A stretch of 64,000 nt of DNA, taken from assembly GCF_021535135.1 (NCBI RefSeq), contig NZ_CP091036.1, forward strand, positions 4,216,001 to 4,280,000. The letters are read 5' to 3'. This DNA is from Antarcticibacterium sp. 1MA-6-2. GTDB lineage: Bacteria > Bacteroidota > Bacteroidia > Flavobacteriales > Flavobacteriaceae. The translations under genes and the position numbers were made by a program. Positions 39,670-53,564 of the stretch are shown one piece after another; positions within the stretch are counted from its first letter, which is position 1; every line of letters starts with the position of its first letter. The notes under the pieces were generated by a model. The model saw only the letters and a program-made list of their open reading frames with translations. It was not told the origin of the DNA and searched no databases.

Positions 39670-40987
39670 ATATATCGATAGAACAAAAAATATAAAATTA
39701 TATTCAATAACTAATTTTAAAAGGAGCATAGGAACAGGTTTTCTTATGCTCTTTTTATTTTTTAGCCCAGACACAATCCACGCCTCTTCCATATTGATCC
39801 CGATGGATGCAAAAAATCAGGCAAACCACCTGAAAGCTTATGGAATTACCTACTACGCTTTAGCAAATGGTTTACAGATCCAGTGGCTGCTGAATTATCA
39901 GGGTGGATCTTTTTTAATTTCAGATACTGAATCTCTGCGGAAGGAGTGCCAAATCCGGGGAGTTTCGTTTGAAGTAGTAAGTGATGCCAAAGCTGAAGCA
40001 ATTCTGGAAGAGATCCAAAGTCCATCTCAAAATATGGAGGCCATGGTTCTTGAGAAGGCGCCGAGGATAGCTGTTTACGCTCCGCAGGGGAATAAGCCCT
40101 GGGATGATGCTGTTACTATGGCATTAACCTATGCCGAAATTCCTTACGAAACTATCTACGATGAAGAGGTTTTAAACGATGCTCTCGTGATGTACGATTG
40201 GTTGCACTTGCATCACGAGGATTTTACTTACCAGTATGGAAAATTCTACCGGAACTACAGAACCACTCCCTGGTATATACAGGAAAAAGCGGAAGCAGAA
40301 GCTTTAGCGGGAAAGCTGGGATACAGCAAAGTCTCTGAAGAAAAACTTGCCGTGGCCCTAAAGATTCGCAACTACGTGATCGGTGGCGGATTTATGTTCG
40401 CAATGTGCAGTGCTACAGATAGTTTTGATATTGCTCTTGCGGCAGAAGGAGTAGATATTGCCGAGCCAATGTTTGATGGCGATCCCAGTGAACCCGGTTA
40501 CCAGGCAAAACTTGATTTCTCAAATACTTTTGCCTTTACAGATTTTGTACTTGAGAGAAGTCCTATGGTTTATGAATTTTCTTCTATAGATATGACCTCC
40601 AAAAGGCAGGTCCCTATGGATGGAGATTATTTTACGCTGATGGAATTTTCAGCAAAATGGGATCCGGTGCCTACAATGCTTAACCAGAATCATACGGTGC
40701 TTGTAAAAGGATTCATGGGCCAGACTACCGCCTTTGATCCTTCTACATTAAAACCTACTGTACTGGTTTTATCAGAAAACAAACTCAACGGAGAAGCCCG
40801 ATATATCCACGGCATAAAAGGCCAGGGATTTTTTACTTTCTATGGCGGTCATGATCCTGAAGATTATCAGCATAGAGTAGGGGATCCTAAAACGGAACTC
40901 GAACTTCACCCTAATTCTCCCGGTTACAGGCTTATTTTAAATAATGTTCTCTTTCCCGCAGCGAAAAAGAAAAAGCAGAAAACGTAG
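39656..40987 (+). CDS. conserved exported protein (often auto-named 'asparagine synthetase B')
   Basis: About 443 residues with an N-terminal hydrophobic segment (GTGFLMLFLFFSPDTIHASS), then ILIPMDAKNQANHLKAYGITYYALANGLQIQWLLNYQGGSF. The middle has WLHLHHEDFTYQYGKFYRNYR and a Gly-rich IGGGFMFAMCSATDSFDIALAA, and the end has GFFTFYGGHDPEDYQH. It matches a Bacteroidota family usually found beside dnaB. Databases often name it asparagine synthetase B, but it shows neither an N-terminal amidotransferase Cys nor the AsnS ATP loop, so I do not assign that function. The exact start is uncertain (ATG codons from 39629 to 39656 overlap the dnaB end). Confidence 0.75.
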   Translation: MYLSKYIDRTKNIKLYSITNFKRSIGTGFLMLFLFFSPDTIHASSILIPMDAKNQANHLKAYGITYYALANGLQIQWLLNYQGGSFLISDTESLRKECQIRGVSFEVVSDAKAEAILEEIQSPSQNMEAMVLEKAPRIAVYAPQGNKPWDDAVTMALTYAEIPYETIYDEEVLNDALVMYDWLHLHHEDFTYQYGKFYRNYRTTPWYIQEKAEAEALAGKLGYSKVSEEKLAVALKIRNYVIGGGFMFAMCSATDSFDIALAAEGVDIAEPMFDGDPSEPGYQAKLDFSNTFAFTDFVLERSPMVYEFSSIDMTSKRQVPMDGDYFTLMEFSAKWDPVPTMLNQNHTVLVKGFMGQTTAFDPSTLKPTVLVLSENKLNGEARYIHGIKGQGFFTFYGGHDPEDYQHRVGDPKTELELHPNSPGYRLILNNVLFPAAKKKKQKT

Positions 40988-41014
40988 AGCGGTAATAGCC
41001 ATCTTTATTCAACT

Positions 41015-42139
41015 ATGGAAAAAACAAATACTTTTAATAGAAAGATCACGAAGACGGTCTTCATTACCCTGCTGATGATTTCAGCTTTCGCTCTTCTTGT
41101 TTTTCATGCCAATTTTTTTCTTTTAGTTTTTGCGGGCATTTTTTTCTCTGTTTTATTAAACTTTGCTTCCAACTGGCTGGTTAAAAAAACGCCATTGTCT
41201 TATGGCTTCGCGTTGTTTTTGATTCTACTCTTTATCACAGGGATTCTCTATTTGATAATCATATTGATTGGCCCATCCATGGTAGAGCAGGTAGAGGAGA
41301 TGAGTAATACTTTGCCCCAATCCCTTAGTAATCTAAAGCACGAGATAACCCAAACTCCAATAGGAAAAAATTTGTTTGAAGAACTTCCCAGTGATCTTGG
41401 AGCCTTGTTAGAAAATAGGGAAGAGGTAATGTCCAGAATTGTAGGTTCTTTTTCTACGACCATAGGTGCAATAGCAAACTTTTTTATCATAATCGTAACA
41501 GGAATATTTCTTGCCTCCAGTCCGAACATTTATACCAGTGGTTTCGTAAGATTATTTCCGTTAAATTTTAGGCCGAGATTAAAGGAGGTAATGGATAAAA
41601 CCCAATATACCCTTAGTCTATGGATGGTAGCTAAATTAATTTCTATGCTGGTAGTGGGTGTGTTTACTGCGATTGGTTTAGAGATTCTTGGAATGCCCAT
41701 GCCTTATGCCCTTGCTTTATTGGCGGCATTATTTTCTTTTATTCCAAATATAGGACCTTATCTGGCTCTTGCACCTGCCGTATTAATCGCACTCATGCAG
41801 GGCGGAAACATGTTTATATATGTGCTTATACTTTATTTTGGTATCCAGATAGTCGAAAGTTATTTAATTACTCCCATGATAGAAAAGAAGATGGTGAGTT
41901 TACCTCCTGCTCTTACTCTTTTTTGGATGGTGCTATTAGGTGTGCTTACAGGAATTTTGGGTTTAATATTGGCTACCCCTATTCTGGCAGCTCTTATGGT
42001 TATAATAGAGGAGTTGTATGTAAAAGACAATCTGGAAGCTAATAGTTTAGAAAATAAGATAAAGAAGCCTGAGACTGCAGAGAATGTAACAGGAAAGAAG
42101 GCAAGAGGGAATATGTCGGCCAATGAAAAAGAAAAATAA
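41015..42139 (+). CDS. AI-2E family transporter
   Basis: The 374-residue integral membrane protein follows the PerM/AI-2E pattern: N-terminal membrane segments, a soluble loop (about residues 95-145) and a C-terminal set including LALLAALFSFIPNIGPYLALAPAVLIAL and the late LPPALTLFWMVLLGVLTGILGLILATP. Members act as ion or small-molecule transporters; the substrate is not predictable. It has a charged tail. An amidohydrolase gene follows 27 bases later. Confidence 0.9.
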   Translation: MEKTNTFNRKITKTVFITLLMISAFALLVFHANFFLLVFAGIFFSVLLNFASNWLVKKTPLSYGFALFLILLFITGILYLIIILIGPSMVEQVEEMSNTLPQSLSNLKHEITQTPIGKNLFEELPSDLGALLENREEVMSRIVGSFSTTIGAIANFFIIIVTGIFLASSPNIYTSGFVRLFPLNFRPRLKEVMDKTQYTLSLWMVAKLISMLVVGVFTAIGLEILGMPMPYALALLAALFSFIPNIGPYLALAPAVLIALMQGGNMFIYVLILYFGIQIVESYLITPMIEKKMVSLPPALTLFWMVLLGVLTGILGLILATPILAALMVIIEELYVKDNLEANSLENKIKKPETAENVTGKKARGNMSANEKEK

Positions 42140-42166
42140 AATTTAATTCCAACCCTTTTACAAGCT

Positions 42167-43012
42167 ATGAATAGTTTGGAAGTTAGAATCGACAGTCATC
42201 AACATTTCTGGAAATATGATCCTGTGCGGTATGGCTGGATAGGTGACAATATGAAGAGCATCCGAAGGGATTTTTTACCCAAAGACCTTCAGCCTCTTCT
42301 GAATAAGCACAACTTTAATGGTTGTATTGCTGTGCAGGCAGATCAAAGCGAAGCCGAAACAGAATTTCTCCTGAACCTTGCGGAAAATAATTCATTTATT
42401 AAGGGAGTAGTTGGCTGGATAGATTTAAGTTATCCTGATGTAGCAAGCCGATTGAAGAAATACGCCCAATATTCATTACTGAAAGGGATAAGACATACCG
42501 TATATGATCAAAATGGAGAATATTTACTTGATCCTGCTTTTCAAAACGGAATATCCCAATTAAAAGATTTTGATCTCACATATGATATTCTTGTTTTTGA
42601 TTATCAGCTGCCGGGAGCGGTAGAACTGGTTAAAAGATTTCCTGATCAGCCGTTTGTTTTAGATCATATGGCAAAGCCGCAAATCTCACGAGGAATAACT
42701 TCGGAATGGAAGAAGAACATTCAAAATTTGGCTGCCTTAAAAAATGTGTACTGCAAAATAAGCGGAATGGTTACCGAAACAGAAAACTTCAGCTGGACAG
42801 CGAAAGAATTTATACCGTTCCTGGATGTAATTTACGAAAGTTTTGGAGAAGACTGGCTGATGTTCGGCTCAGATTGGCTTATGAGTCTTACAGCTGCTAC
42901 TTATTCAGAAATATTGTCCATCGTTCAGGAGTATTTTTCAGCATATAGTGAGGAAATTCAAAGTAAGATCTTCGGAAGAAACGCTGCTGAATTTTATAAC
43001 TTAGAGATATAG
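42167..43012 (+). CDS. amidohydrolase family protein (fuconolactonase-like), missense at conserved Pro-Val
   Basis: A metal-dependent TIM-barrel hydrolase of 281 residues of the amidohydrolase 2 group, which includes lactonases of sugar catabolism. The metal motif DSHQHFWKYDP is at residues 8-18, GIRHTVYD in the middle, VLDHMAKP near 166-173, and FGSDW near 234-238. The residues after FGSDW are Leu-Met, where the family has Pro-Val. The bases gcttat at 42877-42882 replace a predicted GCCGGT with equal length, so this looks like the same lesion as in neighbouring genes and not a real substitution. Confidence 0.86.
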   Translation: MNSLEVRIDSHQHFWKYDPVRYGWIGDNMKSIRRDFLPKDLQPLLNKHNFNGCIAVQADQSEAETEFLLNLAENNSFIKGVVGWIDLSYPDVASRLKKYAQYSLLKGIRHTVYDQNGEYLLDPAFQNGISQLKDFDLTYDILVFDYQLPGAVELVKRFPDQPFVLDHMAKPQISRGITSEWKKNIQNLAALKNVYCKISGMVTETENFSWTAKEFIPFLDVIYESFGEDWLMFGSDWLMSLTAATYSEILSIVQEYFSAYSEEIQSKIFGRNAAEFYNLEI

Positions 43013-43037
43013 GTAGTTCTAATCATTCAGCAGGAAA

Positions 43038-43465
43038 ATGAATAAAATCTTTCAGAAAGAAATAAAACTAAAAGAAAAACCAAGAGGCTTTCATCTGGTA
43101 ACTGAAGAAATTATCAGACAATTTCCCGAATTATCTGAAATTAAAGTTGGGATGTTTTCAGTATTTATAAAGCATACTTCGGCAGGTTTAACTATCAATG
43201 AGAATGCAGACCCTACTGTAAGGGAAGATTTTGGAAGCCACATAAATAAAATGGTTCCTGAGAATCAGCCATATTATAAGCACACTTTTGAAGGACCCGA
43301 TGATATGCTTAGGCTCATATTAAAGCTTCTCTTCTTGGAAATTCTCTCCAAATCCCTGTTACCAATGGTAGATTAAATCTTGGCACCTGGCAGGGAATTT
43401 ACTTGTGTGAGCACAGGAACAATGGAGGATCAAGAAAACTTGTTCTTACTGCTTTCGGGGATTAA
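43038..43465 (+). CDS. YjbQ family (UPF0047) protein, frame break
   Basis: A small conserved protein, about 142 residues repaired. The family core is seen: [26 protein letters not shown] and [11 protein letters not shown] in the first frame, then [33 protein letters not shown] in the second, ending KLVLTAFGD. The break at 43308-43315 reads gcttaggc for a predicted GCCGGC (DDMPAHIK). Some members show weak thiamine phosphate synthase activity; the cellular role is open. It lies 26 bases after the amidohydrolase. Confidence 0.9.
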
Positions 43466-43473
43466 ATGGCATA

Positions 43474-43504
43474 AAACAAAAATCCCGCTCAATGAGCGGG
43501 ATCT
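43474..43504 (-). terminator. terminator of the thrS-infC-rpmI-rplT operon
   Basis: A perfect ten-base stem atcccgctca/tgagcgggat is followed by a T-rich run on the minus strand, 31 bases after the rplT stop. Confidence 0.85.
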
Positions 43505-43534
43505 TCATATATAAGAACGTTAACTTTTTTTAAT

Positions 43535-43879
43535 TTATTTTACTTTGTCGACTATAGCTTTAAACGCTTCAGGGTGATTCATAGCAAGATCTGCAAGAAC
43601 TTTTCTGTTCAAATTGATGTTTGCTGCTTTTAATCCTCCCATGAATTGAGAATAAGACATTCCGAACTGTCTTGTACCTGCGTTGATACGCATAATCCAA
43701 AGAGAACGGAAATTTCTTTTCTTGGTTTTACGGTCTCTGTAAGCATATAACATTGCTTTGTCAACCGCATTTTTTGCTACTGTCCAAACGTTTTTACGAC
43801 GTCCAAAGTAACCTTTTGCTTGCTTAAGAACCTTTTTTCTTCTGGCTCTCTTCGCAACTGAATTTACTGATCTTGGCAT
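43535..43879 (-). CDS. rplT: 50S ribosomal protein L20
   Basis: The 114-residue basic protein starts [32 protein letters not shown], the L20 signature, with [21 protein letters not shown] further on. L20 binds 23S rRNA early in 50S assembly and, in other bacteria, represses its own operon. It is last in the conserved order thrS-infC-rpmI-rplT. Confidence 0.97.
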   Translation of the reverse strand: MPRSVNSVAKRARRKKVLKQAKGYFGRRKNVWTVAKNAVDKAMLYAYRDRKTKKRNFRSLWIMRINAGTRQFGMSYSQFMGGLKAANINLNRKVLADLAMNHPEAFKAIVDKVK

Positions 43880-43969
43880 ATTTTTTAATTTTTTTGTAGC
43901 AGGCGGTCAAAATGACACTTTTATTGCACTACTCCAGGGTTTTTAAATTGTTTAAACCATCAAAGGTTA

Positions 43970-44167
43970 TTACGTTAAACGTAATTGTGCTTTGATATTT
44001 GCTTCATCCGCCTCGTGTACCAAAGTACTGTGCGTTAAAGCAAGCTTGCGTTTTTTAGACTTCTTTGTTAAGATGTGACTTTTGTACGCGTGCTTTCTTT
44101 TTATTTTACTGGTACCTGTAAGCTTAAAACGCTTCTTGGCACTGGATTTTGTTTTCATTTTCGGCAT
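43970..44167 (-). CDS. rpmI: 50S ribosomal protein L35
   Basis: The 65-residue basic protein [31 protein letters not shown] and the end of [19 protein letters not shown] match L35. It lies between infC and rplT on the same strand. Confidence 0.96.
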   Translation of the reverse strand: MPKMKTKSSAKKRFKLTGTSKIKRKHAYKSHILTKKSKKRKLALTHSTLVHEADEANIKAQLRLT

Positions 44168-44207
44168 GCTCTTTCGATTTTATATTAACGTTCTTAATTT
44201 CTTATCT

Positions 44208-44765
44208 TTATTTGGTTTTCTTAGGAGACATAAACATAGTCATACGTTTACCTTCCAGTTTAGGCATTTGTTCAACTTTGCCAATTTCTTCTAAATCCTG
44301 TGCAAGTCGTAGTAACAAGATTTGACCCTGATCTTTAAAAACAATAGACCGTCCTTTAAAGAATACAAATGCTTTTAATTTAGCACCGTCCTTTAAAAAT
44401 TTTTCGGCATTCTTCTTTTTAAATTCGTAATCGTGATCATCTGTTTGAGGACCAAACCGAATTTCCTTAACCACCACCTTTGTTGCTTTAGCTTTTAAAG
44501 CTTTGTCTCTCTTCTTTTGTTCATAGAGAAACTTCTTGTAGTCCATTACTTTGGCTACGGGTGGTTTGGCATTCGGAGAGATTTCTACTAAGTCCAGTTC
44601 CTGTTCTTCCGCAATTTCTAATGCTCGCTTAATAGGATAAACTCCCATCTCTACATTTTCACCTACAAGGCGAACTTCATCACTTCGGATTTTTCCGTTA
44701 ATGCGGTGTTGATCTTCTTTAATCTCTCTAAGCGGTCGCTTCGATCTTTTTCTACGTATTGCTAT
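44208..44765 (-). CDS. infC: translation initiation factor IF-3 with apparent AUA start
   Basis: IF-3 keeps ribosomal subunits apart and rejects wrong start codons. The conserved reading runs [22 protein letters not shown] and [21 protein letters not shown] through to [13 protein letters not shown]. The N-terminal domain extends 39 codons upstream of the first ATG (44648), so that ATG cannot be the start. Going upstream, a TGA in frame is met before any ATG, GTG or TTG. The best candidate is ATA at 44763-44765, giving (M)AIRRKR as in relatives. A rare start codon on infC is known elsewhere (AUU in E. coli) as the basis of autoregulation. Confidence 0.9.
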   Translation of the reverse strand: MAIRRKRSKRPLREIKEDQHRINGKIRSDEVRLVGENVEMGVYPIKRALEIAEEQELDLVEISPNAKPPVAKVMDYKKFLYEQKKRDKALKAKATKVVVKEIRFGPQTDDHDYEFKKKNAEKFLKDGAKLKAFVFFKGRSIVFKDQGQILLLRLAQDLEEIGKVEQMPKLEGKRMTMFMSPKKTK

Positions 44766-44782
44766 GGCTCTTATATTTTTGG

Positions 44783-46728
44783 TTAAACTTCAAACGCTTT
44801 AAGCGTTTTCTTAATTTCATTATTTATTAATTCGACGAAATCTTCTACAGGCATTGTTCCTATATCCCCTTCCCCGTGTTTACGTACAGAAACTGTACCA
44901 TCCTTTTCTTCCTGCTCTCCCACAATAAGCATATAAGGGATTTTGCTCATTTCGGCGTCCCTTATTTTCTTTCCAATGGTATCGTTCCGGTTATTAGCCA
45001 GGGCGCGAATTTCGTTATTTTCCAGCAAAGTTAAAACTTTTTGTGAGTATTTTTCATATTTCTCGCTGAGAGAGAGAATAGTAGCCTGATCTGGCATTAA
45101 CCAAAGAGGGAAATTTCCGCCAGTATTTTCAAGCAGCACTGCCACAAAGCGTTCCATACTGCCAAAAGGGGCACGGTGGATCATAACCGGGCGGTGCATT
45201 TCGTTGTCACTGCCTTTGTATGTGAGGTCAAATCTTTCAGGTAAATTATAATCTACCTGTATAGTTCCCAGCTGCCAGCTTCTTCCCAGTGCATCTTTTA
45301 CCATGAAATCCAGCTTTGGTCCATAAAAAGCAGCTTCTCCAGTTTCTACCACATACTTCAATCCTTTCTCATCCGCAGCTGCAATTATGGCACTCTCGGC
45401 CTTTTCCCATACATCGTCACTTCCTATATACTTTTCTTTCTTTTCAAGATCCCGTAGAGAAACCTGGGCAGTAAAGTCATTAAATCCTAAAGATTCAAAT
45501 ACATATAATGTAAGATCGATTACCTTTTTAAATTCAGAATCCAGCTGATCCGGCGTACAGAAGATATGTGCATCATCCTGCGTAAAGCCTCTCACTCGAG
45601 TAAGACCATGAAGTTCCCCGCTTTGTTCGTAACGGTAAACCGTACCAAATTCAGCAAAACGCTTTGGCAAATCCCTGTAACTCCATTGTGACGCATTATA
45701 TATTTCGCAGTGGTGAGGACAGTTCATGGGTTTTAGTAAAAATTCCTCACCCTCGTTGGGAGTATGGATCGGCTGAAAGCTGTCAGCGCCATATTTAGCA
45801 TAATGGCCTGAAGTTACATAAAGTTCTTTTTGCCCGATATGTGGAGTAACAACCATTTCATATCCCGCTTTCTTCTGTGCTTTCTTCAGAAAATTTTCAA
45901 GCCGCTCTCTTAAAGCAGCTCCTTTTGGAAGCCATAACGGAAGTCCCTGTCCCACCTTTTGTGAAAAAGTAAATAGTTCAAGTTCTTTCCCCAGTTTTCG
46001 GTGGTCACGTTTTTTGGCTTCTTCTAATAGTTCCAGGTATTCCTTCAGGTCCTTTTGCTTCGGAAAAGAGATTCCGTACACTCTCGTAAGCTGAGGATTT
46101 TTTTCATCGCCTCTCCAGTAAGCCCCTGCGGCGCTCATCAATTTTACCGCTTTAATTATTCCGGTATTTGGAATATGTCCTCCGCGGCAAAGATCTGTGA
46201 AGGTGTCGTGGTCACAGAATGTTATAGTGCCATCCTCAAGGTTTTCAATTAGTTCAACCTTGTATGGATTGTTCTCTCTTTTATAGTAGCCCAAAGCTTC
46301 TTCCTTGGGAACAGCTCTTAGGCTAAAGTCATGCTTACCTCTGGAAATTTCAAGCATTCTGTCTTCGATCTTTTTAAAATCATTTTCAGAAATCTTATGC
46401 TCTCCAAAATCAATATCGTAGTAAAACCCGTTTTCTATCGCGGGACCGATTGTTAGTTTCACTCCTGGATATAACTCTCCAATAGCCTGTGCCATCACGT
46501 GAGAGGAGGAATGCCAGAAGGCTTTTTTCCTTCTTTGTCATTCCATGTATATAAAGTAAGACTGCCATCCTGTGTTAGTGGCGTAGATGCTTCTACTATT
46601 GTATCATTAAATTTTGCTGAAATTACGTTGCGGGCAAGGCCTTCACTTATACTCCTTGCTACATCCATAGGAGTAGTGCCGCTCTCGAATTCTTTAATAG
46701 TGCCATCCGGCAGGCTTATCTTGATCAT
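44783..46728 (-). CDS. thrS: threonine-tRNA ligase, frame break
   Basis: ThrS charges tRNA-Thr. The N-terminal TGS domain ([27 protein letters not shown]) is in one frame and the rest ([27 protein letters not shown] onward) in another. The class II core shows [38 protein letters not shown] and [13 protein letters not shown], with the anticodon domain at the end. The break is in a T-run at 46523-46528 (+ strand); one more base gives [16 protein letters not shown]. This is a homopolymer error and not an RCCGGY lesion. About 648 residues. First gene of the operon with infC, rpmI and rplT. Confidence 0.95.
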
Positions 46729-47213
46729 GCGCTGTTTTAATTATAGAGCAAAGATAATAGGATAAATGTGGTTGCACAATATAGTATGTACATATTCCAG
46801 CATATATGTTTCCTTCATGGATGCTTCGTCAATTACTGGGGAAAATCTTTCTTTATAATGTTTACAGATTTTCCTTCTGTTCGGGATTTCTGCTATAGTT
46901 TGAAAAAGCTGGTGGCTTTATAAAAGCGACCGCTGCAACCTGCCTGCCGGGAAGTTTCTTAAGGGAGATGTAGGATGACATAACTTCTTTTTAAAATTAT
47001 AAAATTCATAATCAGAAGATACAAAGAGTACCTGCGTTCTTCACATAAAAATACATTAGTGCATTAGTGGCTAACCCCAGCCTTGAGATTGTTCCTGAAT
47101 TTAATTGCACAATTCGACGTCACCTCAAATGTTAAAGTTTTAGTTTCAAAAAGAAGACAGTCAATTGGTTAAGAATTGGGGTACAATTTTTAAAAATAAA
47201 TCAGGAGATTTTA
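46729..47213. other. 485-base region between thrS and the rRNA promoters
   Basis: No credible gene. The region separates divergent units and should hold the thrS promoter on the minus strand. I found no clear TTTG/TAnnTTTG pair for thrS and no strong hairpin. Confidence 0.5.
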
Positions 47214-47246
47214 TTTGTGGGAAAGAAAAAAAGGGGTGTATATTTG
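47214..47246 (+). promoter_or_regulatory. rRNA operon promoter P1
   Basis: TTTG at 47214-47217 and TATATTTG at 47239-47246 with a 21-base spacer, followed by GCAGCCGC. Confidence 0.7.
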
Positions 47247-47365
47247 CAGCCGCTTAGAGAGAGGGTAATGCTTCAAAAAGAGCGGGAAGTTCATTGAATA
47301 CTGGAGTAGGAGTAAATGTAGGGAGAATAGTCTCTGCAGTCTCTTAAAAAAACTTTAAAAAAGTT

Positions 47366-47396
47366 TTTGGTGGAAAGAATTTCGGGTGTATATTTG
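47366..47396 (+). promoter_or_regulatory. rRNA operon promoter P2
   Basis: TTTG at 47366-47369 and TATATTTG at 47389-47396 with the ideal 19-base spacer, followed by GCACCCCGC. Confidence 0.8.
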
Positions 47397-47465
47397 CACC
47401 CCGCTAATTAGAAAAGGCGGTTAAGTTCTACAAAAAATTTCCTCAAAAAAACTTCAAAAAAAAGT

Positions 47466-47495
47466 TTTGCTTAATTAAAAGTTGTTGTACATTTG
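47466..47495 (+). promoter_or_regulatory. rRNA operon promoter P3
   Basis: TTTG at 47466-47469 and TACATTTG at 47488-47495 with an 18-base spacer, followed by GCAGCCGA. It is the promoter nearest to the 16S gene, about 270 bases upstream. Confidence 0.75.
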
Positions 47496-47765
47496 CAGCC
47501 GATTTAAAAACGAGCGAGAGTTCTTTAAGAGTTATTGAAAAATAAGAAATCCCGGGTGGGTGAGAGAAAAAGGTTCGAGTCCTTTTATTTTTACAAAAGC
47601 CACAATGTGGCAAAGTTCATTGATATATTGAAATTGACAGCGCGTTTTAATCCTTCGGGATTAAAGCAAAGAAATTAAATTAAGACTAGAGAATTCGTTT
47701 TGAGCATTTCTTATTTAGGTAAGAGATGAAATCGACCTTAGTAATTGTAAATTTATTTAAAGATT

Positions 47766-49288
<1,523 letters not shown>

Positions 49289-49388
49289 TAGAGCTATTGC
49301 TTATTAAAGAGCAAAGCGCAATTATCAAAGGTTCTCAAAGAGGAACTCTTTGGTCTTAGTTTAGCTGTCGATTTTAATTTATAAAATA

Positions 49389-49466
49389 AGTATTGAGTAC
49401 TAAGAATTGAGTATTGAGTAAAAAGTTTTGTCTCACTACTCAGTACTAAATACTCACTACTAATTG
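49389..49466. repeat. dyad of TATTGAG / CTCACTACT motifs, copy 1
   Basis: Left arm has repeated agtattgagt-like units, right arm has repeated ctcactactcagtacta units, so the transcript folds into a long imperfect hairpin just before tRNA-Ile. Related dyads lie at 49783-49855 and 52951-53013. Confidence 0.7.
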
Positions 49467-49467
49467 C

Positions 49468-49541
49468 AGTCTCATAGCTCAGCTGGTTAGAGCGCTACAC
49501 TGATAATGTAGAGGTCGGCAGTTCGAGTCTGCCTGAGACTA
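49468..49541 (+). tRNA. tRNA-Ile (GAT)
   Basis: Acceptor agtctca pairs with tgagact, the anticodon loop is ctgataa (GAT), and the T arm is ggcagttcgagtctgcc. Discriminator A. In the 16S-23S spacer as usual. Confidence 0.97.
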
Positions 49542-49699
49542 CTACCGCCTAAGGGCGGAGTTTAAAGTTAAAGGTTTAAAGTTCAAAGTTGAACTGGAGA
49601 CATAAGTTCATTACAAGTATTGAAAGGAAATTTTAGAAGTTGGGATGCCTATCCTTTTTGGAATTTGGAATTTTAGTTTTTTTGGAATTTCATTTTTGA

Positions 49700-49776
<77 letters not shown>

Positions 49777-49782
49777 CTGTTT

Positions 49783-49855
49783 TTAGTATTGAGATACTAG
49801 AATTGAGAATTGAGATTTTATCTCATTACTCACTACTAAATACTCACTACTAAGA
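49783..49855. repeat. dyad of TATTGAG / CTCACTACT motifs, copy 2
   Basis: Left arm gtattgagatactagaattg and right arm ctcattactcactactaaat form the same kind of imperfect hairpin between tRNA-Ala and 23S. Confidence 0.7.
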
Positions 49856-50007
49856 GAAACGTTCATTGACATATTGGGAAATAAAGAATACGAGAAAAAT
49901 CGAATTTGTATTTATACAAGTAGATAGAATAATAGAATAAATCGTTTTTATAAACATGCTGCACGGCTGTTTATAGAGACAAGAGCATATTAGGTAAAAA
50001 GCACATA

Positions 50008-52836
<2,829 letters not shown>

Positions 52837-52950
52837 GCACCCGTCCCGGTAGCAATACCGGGACAGGATAACCTAAAACTCATTTATTCTATTACAATAT
52901 CATCGTTTTTCTTCTTTTGTTTATTTCCTTATATGTTAACTTATTAGAAG

Positions 52951-53013
52951 TTAGTATTGAGAATTGAGTATTGAGATTTTGTCTCACTACTCACTACTAA
53001 TATCTCACTACTA
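52951..53013. repeat. dyad of TATTGAG / CTCACTACT motifs, copy 3
   Basis: Left arm agtattgagaattgagtatt and right arm ctcactactcactactaata form a hairpin between 23S and 5S, like copies 1 and 2. Confidence 0.7.
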
Positions 53014-53025
53014 CTTTAAGATTTA

Positions 53026-53132
<107 letters not shown>

Positions 53133-53138
53133 TTTTTG

Positions 53139-53172
53139 AAAACCCTTCATCTAATCGATGAAGGGTTTTTTT
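53139..53172 (+). terminator. rRNA operon terminator
   Basis: A ten-base stem aacccttcat/atgaagggtt with a seven-base loop is followed by seven T, right after 5S. Confidence 0.92.
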
Positions 53173-53187
53173 ATGCAGTAAATCGAA

Positions 53188-53219
53188 ATACTGTCTCGGA
53201 TTGCAAATCCGCGACAGCT
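53188..53219. repeat. palindromic repeat, REP-like 1
   Basis: An inverted repeat ctgtctcggatt/aaatccgcgacag with a short loop (imperfect) in the otherwise empty stretch after the rRNA terminator. Confidence 0.6.
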
Positions 53220-53263
53220 GATAGTTTTATTTTAAGGAAATTCTGGGAGGATAATATGAAATT

Positions 53264-53293
53264 TATTGCCCCTGGCTTCAGCCAGGGGCAATA
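53264..53293. repeat. palindromic repeat, REP-like 2
   Basis: A perfect stem attgcccctggct/agccaggggcaat with a two-base loop, GC-rich and without a T-run. It looks like a dispersed REP element, and no gene ends here on either strand that it could terminate other than the small gene at 53333. Confidence 0.7.
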
Positions 53294-53332
53294 ATTATAT
53301 GTTAGGCTGGATGAAGAGTATTCCCCAGGAAT

Positions 53333-53553
53333 TTACTCAAAAAGTGACCGCACAAGAGTGGTAATTCCCCTGAACATTAAAAATATTGCAGCTACACAAG
53401 CAGCTAATCCAATAATGAGAACGGGGATGTAAAAAGGATGCTCCTGATTATTAAAAGCACTGTATAATACAACAGGTCCCAGTGCAGAGAGAGGTAGTGC
53501 GCTACAAGAAACTTTAATCCTTTACCTAATAATGTTTTGTTAGTGTGCTTCAT
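53333..53553 (-). CDS. DUF6095-like small membrane protein, frame break
   Basis: Two frames join into about 73 residues: MKHTNKTLLGKGLKFL, then GALPLSALGPVVLYSAFNNQEHPFYIPVLIIGLAACVAAIFLMF and a basic end. This fits the small flavobacterial two-helix family DUF6095. The frame break at 53501-53505 (gctac, + strand) is one base short of a predicted GCCGGC (LAGALPL). Function unknown. It was missed by simple ORF calling because of the break. Confidence 0.78.
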
Positions 53554-53564
53554 AGTTCCCATCT

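Noticed and set aside
39656..40987. Asparagine synthetase
   Set aside because: Export signal present; no N-terminal amidotransferase Cys and no ATP-binding loop of the synthetase.
46501..46765. Plus-strand open frame over the thrS start
   Set aside because: Shadow of the thrS TGS domain on the other strand.
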